From Membranipora membranacea (taxonomy: Eukaryota; Bryozoa; Gymnolaemata; Cheilostomatida; Membraniporidae): a stretch of DNA of 64,000 bases. The stretch lies in contig OU612073.1 of NCBI GenBank assembly GCA_914767715.1, positions 16,180,001 to 16,244,000 of the forward strand, written 5' to 3'. Every line of letters begins with the position of its first letter. The stretch's first letter is position 1. Below, one piece after another: positions 51,574-61,800 of this stretch. The translations under genes and the position numbers were made by a program. Below the pieces are notes generated by a model. It did no database searches. It saw only the letters and a list, made by a program, of their open reading frames with translations, and had not been told where the DNA came from.

Positions 51574-54500
51574 ATGGAGATCGAAGCTACCATCAAAGAT
51601 CTCAAGACTAAGCGTAAGCTTCTCAAATCCAAGGTGACATTGTACAATAATCATTTCACTGGTGCTATTAAAAGCGACAACGATGTATCTGCTGCCTATG
51701 CTAATCTTACTGAGGCATACAATGAGTTCTTCTACTGCCATACCGAGTATGCTGAGCTTGTTACTTCCGACGATCAGTTTGATTCTTATGCTATTGTCAA
51801 CGGTCTCAACTTAGAGCAATATCTCAGCTCTTTAACCGACATGTATGATCAATCTACGTCTACATACAGTAAATATAAATCTCAACAATCTCTCGCTCAG
51901 GCTAACCAAAAGGCTCAACTCGCTCTGAATTCAGCTCGTACCGCTATCGATAAACTGGAAGCCATCCAGTTCCCAGTTGAGCATTCATATAATATCAATC
52001 CTGTAATCTTGTATGCAGAGAATGCTTTAGTCTCATGTCAACAATCATTTCTGTCAATAACTGATTATACATCTGATTTTGAAAATCTGATTTCTAAGTT
52101 AGGATCACTGTTACTAGAAATTCAGTGCAGAGTGCCCAAGCCAAATAATTTGGCTAACCCAGTGTCTGATATTTTTGAGACTCCAAGTATTGTCTCTGCG
52201 CGAAATGCCAACTCAAATCAACTATCGCAGCAGCAAGGGCCAACGCGAGGTCCAATAGCTGTTCAATCTAGTCATGCTGGGCTTTCCCATAGTGCTGTGA
52301 ACGGTGGCGTTATCGGCGCTGTTGCGGGGTCCTCTGGGGGGCGGGCAGCTGGCAATCTATCACACTTTTCTATAGTATCGGTGTACAATAACCAAACTCG
52401 ACACAACACACTTCCTCTTAGCTCCACCCAGTTAGGTCATACCAATGTGCATAGTAGTAGTAGTGATGGTCACAGATCCAGTTCGTGTTCACATAGGAAA
52501 TCTAGATTTAAGGAATCCCCTCTACCCACATTTAACGGTGACCGCTTGAAATGGGCTGAATTCAAAGCTATATGGTGCAGGTATGGGGCTGAGGAAATAG
52601 ATAATGATGTAGACCGAGCTTATGCTTTAAAGCAATGTTTAAAAGATGAGGCGTATAGGATAGTGGAATCAATAACAGCAAATCAACCTGATGCGTATAC
52701 TAATATGTGGCATAAACTTGATCTTGTGTACAGTGATGTTAGTCAGGGTGTTCAACATGCACATTATCAATTAGAAAAGCTAAAACCAGTAAAAGAAGGT
52801 GATTATGCAGCGTTAGTCAAATTAGTGAATGCTATCGAAGTGGTGTATAGCCAGCTTGGTGCATTGGACCAGCTTTCATCCATTACCTTACCAACTGTTG
52901 ATAACTTAGCTGATTTATTACCCATCACTGTAAAGCGAGATTGGTTAAAGGCTTATAGAGTGCTAATGGTAGAAGATAAAATCCATCCTTTCCCTGAGTT
53001 CATGCGATTTATTGAAAGTGAGCGAGACACTGCTTACAGGGAGAGTGCCCGGAAATCTATCAAGTCCAGTAGTAGTAGCGGTAAATCATTCCAGTGTGAT
53101 TCATCATCATCATTACTAAAGTGTAGCACTGTATTAGATACAAGTGATAACTCTGATTCTGAATCGTCTCATATCAAGTCTGATACAATGTATACTAGTA
53201 ATGAATATCAATGTGTGATTCATAATGATACGAAGGTTGGTCACGTTACGGCAAACTGTCCTGATTTTGTCAAGCTTGAGAGACGAGTTAAATTTGATGT
53301 ATTGAAAGGAGCTAGAGTGTGTTTCCGATGCTTTGGTAATCATTCTCGTCACTCATGTAAAGTAAATGATAAATGCTCTCTATGTGGATTCACGAATCAT
53401 CATGTACTTTTATGCAAGTCTGTACAGAATAAAGCAAGTATTGCAAATCAAATCACAACCTCGGATTGTAACGCTGCCGATAGTCGACAAAAGTCTGTTT
53501 TCGCCATCAACCATGTAAGGAGCGCTCGCTGTCCTCAGGAGGCTACACTCTTCTATGACGGCGGCTCAAATACAACATACATACTAAATGATGCTGTCAA
53601 ACGTCTGAAAGCTAGGAAAATCAGACCAGTGACTCTTGATGTTACAACTATGGGAGGTAGTGTGAAGCAATTTCAGACCAACTTGTACGAGGTAGATCTG
53701 CTTACTACAGAAAAGAAGACTTACACACTGGAAGCATTTGGAATGGAAACGCTAACGGGACCTGTTAGGCGGTTGGACATGGAAGTGATACAACAACTCT
53801 TTCCTCTATTCAACGTGAAACTGTTGGAGCGTAGGAATTCTCAAGTGGACATACTGGTGGGTATAAACCATTTAGGAGCCCATCCGAAGAAGGAGGTAGC
53901 AAGATGTGGAGAGGACTTAGGCATATTCGAAGGAAAGTTGGGATTTTGCATACAAGGAACACACCCAGCCCTTTGTGAAGGCACAGTCGTATCTAATCAC
54001 ATCAAAGCAATAGTCAATGTAGCTGAAACTCGAGTGGATACCAGAAAGAAAGTTGGTGATATAGTACTGAACAAAGTTGTTGCACCATTCATAGAAGGAG
54101 AACAACTAGGATTAGAAGTTTTGCCAAAGTGTGGTGCCTGTAAGTGTGGCAAGTGCCCCACAGTAGGACACACATACTCCTTTCAGGAACAGCAAGAGCT
54201 TGATGTGATCAGAAGTAATCTGATTTATGATAAGGAAGGTCAAAGATGGGTGACTAAATACCCATGGATCGAGGACCCCTCTACATTACCGGATAACTAT
54301 GGATCTGCTCTCGCTACACTCCGAAACACAGAGAAAAGGCTAAAAAAGGATCCTGAGTGGGCTAAAATCTATGATTCTCAGATTCAAGATATGATAGACA
54401 GGAATGTGGCTAGAAAACTCAGCAAGAAGGAAATGGAAGAATGGACAGGACCGCTTTTCTACATATCTCACTTGGCGGTTGAAAATCCCAAGTCAAAGAG

Positions 54501-57462
54501 TACCCCAGTGCGCATTGTCTTCAATTCTTCCCAAAAGTTCAAAGGTTTCTCTCTAAATGGTATGCTGGCTAAAGGACCAGATGCCTATCTCAACAACATT
54601 CTTGGAATTCTTCTGCGGTGGAGGGAAAACTATGTAGGAATAGCTGCGGACATACGCAAAATGTACAATTCAATATTTGTGGAAGAAATTGAACAACACT
54701 GTCACAGGTTCCTGTGGCGCAATATGGATGACCGAGAACCGGATGTGTACGTCATTATGAGGGTCAACATGGGGGACAAGCCGGCAGGAGCTATCAGTGC
54801 GGAGGCTCTATACAAAACTGCTTCAATGTTCAGGGAGACTAATCCAGATGTTGCTCAGTTGCTATTAGGATCTACATACGTTGATGATATAGTTGATTCT
54901 GTAGAGGATAAGTCAACGGCAGTAAAGCTGGCTTCCGACACAGATACAATTCTAGGTAAGGCAGGATTCAAAACCAAAGGTTGGCTACTCAGTGGTGAAT
55001 CAGAGGTAATGACAGATCTCCGTATGGTATCGAACCAAGCACCAAACCCATCAACAACCAAAGTATTAGGAGTGGAATGGGTTTCAGCGAGTGATGAGAT
55101 CACTTATTCTATGGATCAACAAACTCAGCTCTTCACTGAAGTTATGGTAACTGACAGGTTGACAAGAAGAAGGGCACTGGGGCGTGTGATGAAGATTTAC
55201 GACCCACTAGGAATACTCTCCCCCTTTACACTAAGGGCCAAGATATATCTACGAGAAACATGGTCAGAGAAGCTAGGATGGGACGAAGTAATGAGTACAG
55301 ATCTTCAAATAAAATGGAAGCTATTCTTTGATCAGATGGAGAACGTTTCATCACTGCGTTACAACCGATGTCTGAAACCCATCGATGCAAGCTCAAACGA
55401 TCCGAAGCTGATCATATTTTCGGATGGGAGTGATGTTGCATACGGAGCTGTGGCTTATGTTAGGTGGCAACTGGAGAATGGAAAGTTTTGGAGCACGCTG
55501 GTGATGGCAAAGAGTCGAATAGCCCCCATGAAGAAGATCTCAACTCCTCAAATGGAGCTAAATGGAGCTGTTGTATCAAAGAGGATTCGCCAGGTCATAG
55601 AAAAGGAGATGAGAGTGAGGTTCGAGGAAGTGATTCACCTGGTAGATTCTGTAACGGTTCTAGGTATGCTGCATAAAATCTCGACTCGGTTTAAAATATA
55701 TGAAGGAGTTCGATTGGGTGAGATTCAGGCAGCAACAAATGGCAACATGGACAGTTGGTACTGGATAGAGGGAAAGTCTAACATCGCAGACTACTTAACC
55801 AGACCTAAAGATCTCCATGAGATAAATCAAGATAGCCGATGGTGGAAAGGCCCTGAGTTTCTTGAGACACCAATGGACTCTTGGGCAATAAAGTCTAATG
55901 TTGTAAACCCAGAGTCATTGCCAGGAGAGAAGGCCTCCACACATGCTGCTGAAACTAAAATCAACCAAAATTCGGATCTGGTAGATTATTCCTCATTTAG
56001 TTCCCCAAAGAAGGTACTGTGGACAGTAGCCCGCGTATTGGATATCTGTCGTAGGAGATTTAAGGGAGGTTGTAAGATGGAGAATATAGATCCACAAGTC
56101 TTCCAAGATGCAAAGATATTGCTACTGAGAGATGTCCAACGAAACTTAGGGGAAATGAAACAGTACAAACAACTAAAACCAGTCCGTAATGACAAGGATT
56201 TGTGGGTCTTAGGAGGCCGGCTATCATCCTTCAATCCGCTGGCTCAAAATCCTACAGATGGGGCCCAAGTGCTTTTACCTACCAATCACCCGTACACACG
56301 TATGCTCATGAGACAAGCTCACATACTAAGCGGACATGGTGGTCGTGATTCAACTCTAGCTCGATTCAGATGGCTCTTCTGGACACCTCAAGGATCGAAG
56401 ATAGCCTCCGCGGTAAAGAGAGAGTGCCAAATGTGTAAGAAGAGGGATGTAAAGCTGATTCAGCAGCATATGGGAAATCTCCCCACCGAAAGACTCTCTC
56501 CTTCGCCCCCATTCAACAGAGTGATGCTGGATATATTTGGACCATACTTAGTGCGTGGAGAGGTCCAAAAGAGAATATCACAGAAGGCCTATGGTGTGAT
56601 TTTCACAGATCTGTATTCTCGGGCTGTCCATATCGAGCCTGTGTACGGATATGATACTGCTTCCTTCATGTTGGCACTCCTACGGTTCACTAGTATTAGA
56701 GGTTGGCCGGCTAAGATATACTCGGATCCTGGAAGTCAATTGGTAGCTGCAGAACGGGAGCTCAGTCAAGCATGGAGTTCTATGGATAAGGCGGAGATTC
56801 ACCGGACATCTACAGAAAACGGAACGACCTGGACACTCAGTCCTGCAGACAGTCCATGGAGGCAGGGGGCAGTTGAGGCGCTGATAAAGTCAACGAAACG
56901 ATGCTTTTCTTTTTCTATGTGCAACCATCGTCTTTCTCCATCTGAGTTCAATACAGTGTGTTACCAAGTGTCTAACACGTTGAACGAAAGACCAATAGGT
57001 AGGTGTGGTGGACATGATTCAGATATAAGTGTGTTAACACCAAATCTCTTGCTACTGGGTAGGACAGGTACTAGCAATCCAGGTAATTTATATGAAACTA
57101 ATAGTTACAGATCTAGTTTAGTTAGTTCAGTCTATAATGTATTCTGGAAGCGATGGTGTGAGTTGTATGCACCAACAATCATCAGACAGTATAAGTGGTT
57201 TGAATCGTCGCCAAATTTAAGACCCGATGATATAGTTGTTGTATGTGATCAAAACGCATTGAAATCAAATCATTATTTGGCTAGAGTAAAGGAGGTTTTC
57301 CCAAGCTGTGATGGAAAAGTGAGGAAAGTGTCTTTGGCTTACAAAAACTTCCGAGTTGGGGAAAAAGTACACCAATACTGTGGGGCTAAGGATACAATCA
57401 TATATCGAAGTGTCCAAAAATTGGCTTTGCTGGCGCCCGCCCCCGAGTGGTCAATGCGGTAG
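51574..57462 (+). CDS. BEL/Pao gag-pol polyprotein
   Basis: 1,962 residues with no internal stop or frameshift. In order: a coiled-coil-like N terminus (residues 1-200); the BEL Gag region with LPTFNGDRLKWAEF (~316); Cys/His zinc knuckles (~545-615, CFRCFGNHSRHSC and CSLCGFTNHHVLLC); an aspartic protease with FYDGGSN (~661; DGG replaces the usual D[ST]G); reverse transcriptase with YVDD (~1102-1105); RNase H with FSDGSD (~1281); integrase with an HHCC zinc region (~1585-1630) and core D-D-E residues (MLDIFGP ~1650, YSDPGSQ ~1717, GAVEALIKS ~1766); and a C-terminal domain typical of BEL integrases (FWKRWCELY). Gag and pol are one frame, usual for BEL/Pao. ATG at 51574 lies 51 bases after the LTR. 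Confidence 0.95.
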   Translation: MEIEATIKDLKTKRKLLKSKVTLYNNHFTGAIKSDNDVSAAYANLTEAYNEFFYCHTEYAELVTSDDQFDSYAIVNGLNLEQYLSSLTDMYDQSTSTYSKYKSQQSLAQANQKAQLALNSARTAIDKLEAIQFPVEHSYNINPVILYAENALVSCQQSFLSITDYTSDFENLISKLGSLLLEIQCRVPKPNNLANPVSDIFETPSIVSARNANSNQLSQQQGPTRGPIAVQSSHAGLSHSAVNGGVIGAVAGSSGGRAAGNLSHFSIVSVYNNQTRHNTLPLSSTQLGHTNVHSSSSDGHRSSSCSHRKSRFKESPLPTFNGDRLKWAEFKAIWCRYGAEEIDNDVDRAYALKQCLKDEAYRIVESITANQPDAYTNMWHKLDLVYSDVSQGVQHAHYQLEKLKPVKEGDYAALVKLVNAIEVVYSQLGALDQLSSITLPTVDNLADLLPITVKRDWLKAYRVLMVEDKIHPFPEFMRFIESERDTAYRESARKSIKSSSSSGKSFQCDSSSSLLKCSTVLDTSDNSDSESSHIKSDTMYTSNEYQCVIHNDTKVGHVTANCPDFVKLERRVKFDVLKGARVCFRCFGNHSRHSCKVNDKCSLCGFTNHHVLLCKSVQNKASIANQITTSDCNAADSRQKSVFAINHVRSARCPQEATLFYDGGSNTTYILNDAVKRLKARKIRPVTLDVTTMGGSVKQFQTNLYEVDLLTTEKKTYTLEAFGMETLTGPVRRLDMEVIQQLFPLFNVKLLERRNSQVDILVGINHLGAHPKKEVARCGEDLGIFEGKLGFCIQGTHPALCEGTVVSNHIKAIVNVAETRVDTRKKVGDIVLNKVVAPFIEGEQLGLEVLPKCGACKCGKCPTVGHTYSFQEQQELDVIRSNLIYDKEGQRWVTKYPWIEDPSTLPDNYGSALATLRNTEKRLKKDPEWAKIYDSQIQDMIDRNVARKLSKKEMEEWTGPLFYISHLAVENPKSKSTPVRIVFNSSQKFKGFSLNGMLAKGPDAYLNNILGILLRWRENYVGIAADIRKMYNSIFVEEIEQHCHRFLWRNMDDREPDVYVIMRVNMGDKPAGAISAEALYKTASMFRETNPDVAQLLLGSTYVDDIVDSVEDKSTAVKLASDTDTILGKAGFKTKGWLLSGESEVMTDLRMVSNQAPNPSTTKVLGVEWVSASDEITYSMDQQTQLFTEVMVTDRLTRRRALGRVMKIYDPLGILSPFTLRAKIYLRETWSEKLGWDEVMSTDLQIKWKLFFDQMENVSSLRYNRCLKPIDASSNDPKLIIFSDGSDVAYGAVAYVRWQLENGKFWSTLVMAKSRIAPMKKISTPQMELNGAVVSKRIRQVIEKEMRVRFEEVIHLVDSVTVLGMLHKISTRFKIYEGVRLGEIQAATNGNMDSWYWIEGKSNIADYLTRPKDLHEINQDSRWWKGPEFLETPMDSWAIKSNVVNPESLPGEKASTHAAETKINQNSDLVDYSSFSSPKKVLWTVARVLDICRRRFKGGCKMENIDPQVFQDAKILLLRDVQRNLGEMKQYKQLKPVRNDKDLWVLGGRLSSFNPLAQNPTDGAQVLLPTNHPYTRMLMRQAHILSGHGGRDSTLARFRWLFWTPQGSKIASAVKRECQMCKKRDVKLIQQHMGNLPTERLSPSPPFNRVMLDIFGPYLVRGEVQKRISQKAYGVIFTDLYSRAVHIEPVYGYDTASFMLALLRFTSIRGWPAKIYSDPGSQLVAAERELSQAWSSMDKAEIHRTSTENGTTWTLSPADSPWRQGAVEALIKSTKRCFSFSMCNHRLSPSEFNTVCYQVSNTLNERPIGRCGGHDSDISVLTPNLLLLGRTGTSNPGNLYETNSYRSSLVSSVYNVFWKRWCELYAPTIIRQYKWFESSPNLRPDDIVVVCDQNALKSNHYLARVKEVFPSCDGKVRKVSLAYKNFRVGEKVHQYCGAKDTIIYRSVQKLALLAPAPEWSMR

Positions 57463-57682
57463 CGCTGCACTGTCGAGAGATCACAGTTGGCTTGGTAGAG
57501 TTAGCTTAATTAGATTACCGCCTGCGATAATGCGAAATGAAGCGTGCGATTTTGTACACATCCCCACAGACACTTTTTATGCACTATACTTTGAATTTCT
57601 GGTTCAGTATCATTTTGATAGATTATTGACTGAGTTGCATCAAATTTATTTGATGTAATTCAGCCAACGTCTACCCCTCCGA

Positions 57683-58372
57683 TGTATTCGGATAATTACT
57701 TGGCTATCAAATCCTGTTACAAGTTGTGACTAATGTAACTCAAAGCTTTTGTGCTTTTACTGAGCAAGTATAATTACAACTGGTCAAGCAGTGTATGTTC
57801 AACCATCAGAGAGCTGTGAGGTGTTTTATTTTGTCTCACCATTTTACAATCTACCTATTCATAATGGAATATATCTATCTGATTACGAGATGAGACTATT
57901 ATGCTATACACACTCAATGTTATTGTAAGTAAAGATCATCATTGATTAATATATTTCAGCATTCAATTAGATTCCTTTGTTTTGACTGACTTATGAACTG
58001 TTTGATTGTCAAAATAATTATCCTCTTTATTGTAATTTGCAATGTGTAATGAAGACTAGGAAAATGGTTCAACACCTATCTTATCAGGTTTATTTTTATA
58101 GAGAGCACAACCATCACTCGCTCATCACACCGCACAGCTAACATACACCCAAATCTGCAGGGTTAGAGTCTCATAAGGTCATAATTTGTAAGTTCATATT
58201 AACCGTTTTTGATTATATTATAATGATTGTTTTATGCCAAACCTGCTCTGTTTATGTAATATCGTATAATTTTGAACGTTTATAGAATCTTATCATAACA
58301 ATTGTCATTTTTATACAGGTTACGATATCAATACAATCAGTTAACTTTTACGACAAGACCTATCCTGCAACA
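57683..58372 (+). repeat. 3' LTR of the BEL element
   Basis: 690 bp at a constant offset of 6,850 from the 5' LTR over its full length, i.e. no indels between the two. Confidence 0.93.
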
Positions 58373-58396
58373 GTATGGCTCCAGCATGAGAACAGT

Positions 58397-58718
58397 CTAT
58401 TCCTCACTGTTTTCAATGGTACACAGAAGTCTAGGCTGAGTGTAAAAATGGTTGTCAATGCAAGGTCGATGAAATTTGCAGACCAAAGTAGCATTTATCT
58501 CCCCTAGCTGATTGATTATATTCGAGAATTCTCTACACCCAGACACCAAACAACCAAATGAGAAATTAGCATCCCTATTATATTCCTGTGAACCAGTATC
58601 ACATCCAAGAAATTTGAAATAGGCAAATACGTGGCCATTGATTGAATCAATTGCTTCTGGCACCACTTGCCACTCAACACAAAAAGTATCATTGATTCCA
58701 GCTGAGTCTTTACACTCT
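58397..58718 (-). CDS. Terminal exon of an unrecognised Cys-rich protein
   Basis: On the minus strand an acceptor (tgttttgagattttaag) is followed by an open frame of ~105 residues to TAG at 58397: CVEWQVVPEAIDSINGHVF, FLGCDTGSQ, FGCLVSGC, TLVCKFHRPC, LLCTIENSEE. Eight Cys with regular spacing suggest a real extracellular domain, family unknown. Its stop codon lies 20 bases from the BEL target duplication, so the element sits in its 3' untranslated region. Upstream exons were not found; an insertion adjoins the acceptor, so the gene may be broken. Confidence 0.5.
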
Positions 58719-58720
58719 TA

Positions 58721-58983
58721 AAATCTCAAAACAGAAACAACTTCGCTTCTCGGCCTATTGGCTAAGATCAAAGTGTCATGGCTAATGGCTGATTAGTGCC
58801 TGTTTCAGTTTCTGGCAGCTTGCTGCGCACTCACGATTAGGAGGTCCACCATGGCCTCACTTCTAGGATGCATTCTAGCTTGCTAGGATGTATCACACTC
58901 TCAGTATGAGGACTCCGGGCAACTTGCGTCCCTCTTTAGGGGCAGCCCACCCTCTGTTTTGTCATAAACAGGGGGGGGGGGGG
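58721..58983 (+). mobile_element. Short retroposon with U2 snRNA-like head
   Basis: From about 58743 the sequence ttcgcttctcggcctattgg and the following ctaagatcaaagtgt match the first ~35 bases of U2 snRNA with few changes, then diverge completely, so it is not a full U2 gene. The 263-bp segment ends in a G run and is flanked by gtctttacactctta at 58706-58720 and 58984-58998, a perfect 15-bp target duplication. SINEs with snRNA-derived heads are known in some animals. The 22 bases before the U2 start are unexplained. Confidence 0.7.
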
Positions 58984-58998
58984 GTCTTTACACTCTTA

Positions 58999-59640
58999 GG
59001 CTAAATGCTAACCATGGCAGAGGCCTTCTACAGCAGACCCACTCAGTAAAATACCTTGGTGTTACTGTTGACGATAAACTCCGCTATCATGATCATGTGC
59101 AATCCATAGTGACTACTGCATCTCAACGCATGTATATTGTGAAAGATTTTGTATACTATAGCTCAAAGCCCCTTTCTCATATGTTATTCAAGAGTTTTAT
59201 TGTATCCCTCATCACTTACTGTCTCCCCATAATTTTCACAAGCATCCATGCAAGCGACAAGAAGTCCTTACGCAAAATATTTAAAGATGCCGCCAAGTTA
59301 GGGATTGAGCACCCCGATATAGATGCTCTGGTGGCCAACCAGATCAAGACACTTGGACTACGGTACATACACGATGAAGAGCACTTTATCAATGACTTTC
59401 TAACTAAATGCCCCTCAGGTCGCTACCGCACCGTTAAATATCGGGGTACATGGGGTAGAGACAGCTTTTTAAGACATCTCATACATACACTTAATAATAT
59501 ACTATTCTAAAAACTTTTTATACAACAGAGATCTGATTTTTTCCATGTTTTTCTTTCTTGTCAGTATTAACAACGTATTTCGTGACAAATTTTTGTCTAT
59601 GATAGTAATAAATCCATCCATCCATCAGTCAGTACTCCCT
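58999..59640 (+). mobile_element. 3' end of a non-LTR retrotransposon
   Basis: The frame reads QQTHSVKYLGVTVDDKLRYH, VYYSSKPLSHMLFKSFIVS and KKSLRKIFKDAAKLGI through LNNILF and a stop near 59510: the post-RT thumb/C-terminal region of a jockey/CR1-like LINE. A non-coding tail ends in aataaatccatccatccatc, a short (atcc)n tail. 5'-truncated, as most LINE copies are; the preserved part is open, so it is fairly recent. Confidence 0.8.
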
Positions 59641-60390
59641 GCCCTGACTCCCTCCTCTACAGGCCTTATGAGTAACATAATAAATATATATATATATATA
59701 TAACAAATAAATGAACTATTTGATTTTAATATTGGATAGAGACAGTTAACAATATCCCTGTTATATCCTTCCCTGAGACGGATATAAAACTTATATTAAA
59801 CTTCTTGAAGAGGTTGCTAAAAATTCCTTTCTGGCAACCTCTTCCACCGGTCCATATGGCATACAATTGGCAACAGTGTTCAGCCTCTTCTGGTAACCTC
59901 TTTCCAACTCAGTATAGACAACTAATTGCCCGCTGGGAACATTTCGTTCTTAATTTCAAAGACTAAGCTGTTTTTTCCAACAAATCCCATCGGTCCATAA
60001 TTATCTTGTCAGATCATGATATGACTTATTCCACTAAACTTTAATGTCTTGAAGATAAATTAGACCGTTGAGAAGCTGTTAATGATCCTGATCATACCTA
60101 TTCACATCTGCACCAGAGAGGTTCACACCAAAACCCTCAAAAATATGCGGAACAGTTATGGAAGAGTTCTCTCCCCATACAATATGAGAAGACCACTCAA
60201 TATTGAATTCGTAGAAAGCTCAGCAGAAAACCAAATCCTGAGTTCTGGTAGATAAATGGCTGTAAAATGATGGGAATTTAGCAGACTAGCAATTATTTTG
60301 CTCTCTTTTTCGTTTTTTTTTCTTTTCTTCCCTTCTTTTCTTTTTCTCTCCTTTTTCCTCCATTTTTTCCTTTTCCCCTTTCCCCCCCTC

Positions 60391-60451
60391 CCACTGAGAA
60401 CATTATCCCCCTGCTTGAGCCCAACGCTCTAACCATTCAGCCACACCACCA
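60391..60451 (-). mobile_element. tRNA-like SINE head
   Basis: The minus strand reads gtggctgaatggttagagcg (A-box-like) followed by ttgggctcaagcaggg. The B box is not clear. The adjoining tract is A/G-rich in this orientation. Probably a SINE head or tRNA pseudogene. Confidence 0.45.
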
Positions 60452-61204
60452 ATTAGGAAGTAGGGCGAATTAACACGGTATGGGTATTCGCGTCCAAAAA
60501 GTCATTCGCCACAATCTGAAAGTGACTTTAATGTCATTTCCATGGGGCGATTACTCCCGAAATCCTTACGAAATCGCAACATGGAATCATAGTGATTCAC
60601 TGTTGACACTGATATCACATTGATAAACTCAAAGAACTCGACCTGCATTGGCAAAAGTAAACTTGGCCACAGTACAGGCCATTAGATTCCGACTACAGTA
60701 CTGCAGTATAATAATTTTAAGTTATTGTCACAAACTCTAGCTTCATCATACATGCTCAGGAACAACAGCTATCTGTAGTTTGCATACTCAATTTACAGCA
60801 TATATCTATTCTTCCTTGTGAAGCGACAATAAAATTAGCAATCCAATTTGAGCAGACTGGTTGTGTTCAGTCACAACAATCTTAGAGAAAAAAATGATGA
60901 TGGTGGCTGTGCTCAGATCTGGCTCATCCAACAAAATAGTTGTGATATTATGTTATTATTATTATTCTTTACATTTTTATAGAAGTGATGGAAGTGCTGT
61001 GGGTAAATGGCAGTATTTCAATGTTTATTGGCTAATGTTTGTATCTTATCATAAAAGGTTCTGGTTCTCGGGAAAAATTGTTAACATCATCTCGTGCGGA
61101 AAGATTTTTTACATACACTCACCAGTTTGCTTTTTGTTTGAATAATAGGGGGATGGACAGGGGCTGATATCATGCCAAGCGTCCCTTGTTTTTCATCTTA
61201 TTTC

Positions 61205-61282
61205 ATTGATGGATATATCACGTGGATATATCCATCATTGATGGATATATCCAGGTGGATATATCCATCATTGATGGATATA
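61205..61282. repeat. Tandem palindromic ~35-bp repeat
   Basis: Alternating tgatggatatatcca and inverse copies joined by ggtggatatatccatcat. It can form cruciforms. Function unknown. Confidence 0.7.
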
Positions 61283-61800
61283 TAAAATAAACTATGACAA
61301 ACTGCACAAACTAATTATGCCATGTTGTTTATTTAAGTGGGACAGTATTGAATGCTATTAGCCTGTCTAGGTAGTATATTTAGTCCATGAATATAGGTAT
61401 CAGACTGTATTAGAATGATATTTCCTCTCTGATGATATAAAAATAATTTTTATATGAAAGTAAAACAAATTTAATTTGGCTCATATGTTGAAATAATATC
61501 ATTCTTCTATTCCAAAGAAAAGAGTACTAATATATAGAACAATAAACAATATTTTCCTCAATGTTATGTTTCATTAACTGAAGCTGATCATTCGAGGGAT
61601 GACACAATCAAGTCTTAGATGGAAGGAACAAGTTGTTGTTGAGTAAGGTTGAATTTTATTGTCATTAAATAATACATTAATCACAACACAATATAAAACA
61701 AAACAAAAAACAACACACAGCAACACAGAAATAATAAGTCTGGAAACTTCTATGTAACTAAAGCATATCACAATAATGACGTGTGAGATTTGGCATTAAG

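Larger units (their letters stand above)
50833..58372 (+). mobile_element. Complete BEL/Pao LTR retrotransposon
   Basis: 7,540 bp. 690-bp LTRs at 50833-51522 and 57683-58372 begin TG and end CA, and look identical by eye. The 5-bp target duplication GTATG lies at 50828-50832 and 58373-58377. One long frame encodes gag-pol; no envelope frame. An intact frame plus matching LTRs indicates a young, possibly active copy. No purine-rich tract precedes the 3' LTR: the last bases are pyrimidine-rich (ctacccctcc). Confidence 0.95.
59640..61800. other. Spacer right of the LINE end
   Basis: It holds an AT microsatellite (59686-59701), a long pyrimidine tract on the plus strand (60298-60392), a minus-strand tRNA-like head at 60391-60451 (gtgtggctgaatggttagag), and tandem palindromes of tggatatatcca at 61205-61282. 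No supported gene. Confidence 0.5.

Noticed and set aside
57356-57658. 100-residue frame overlapping the end of the BEL polyprotein as an envelope-like gene
   Set aside because: Short, overlapping, no signal peptide or membrane span; a shadow frame.
58743-58780. A genuine U2 snRNA gene
   Set aside because: Only about the first 35 bases match; the branch-site region, Sm site and 3' stem-loops are absent.
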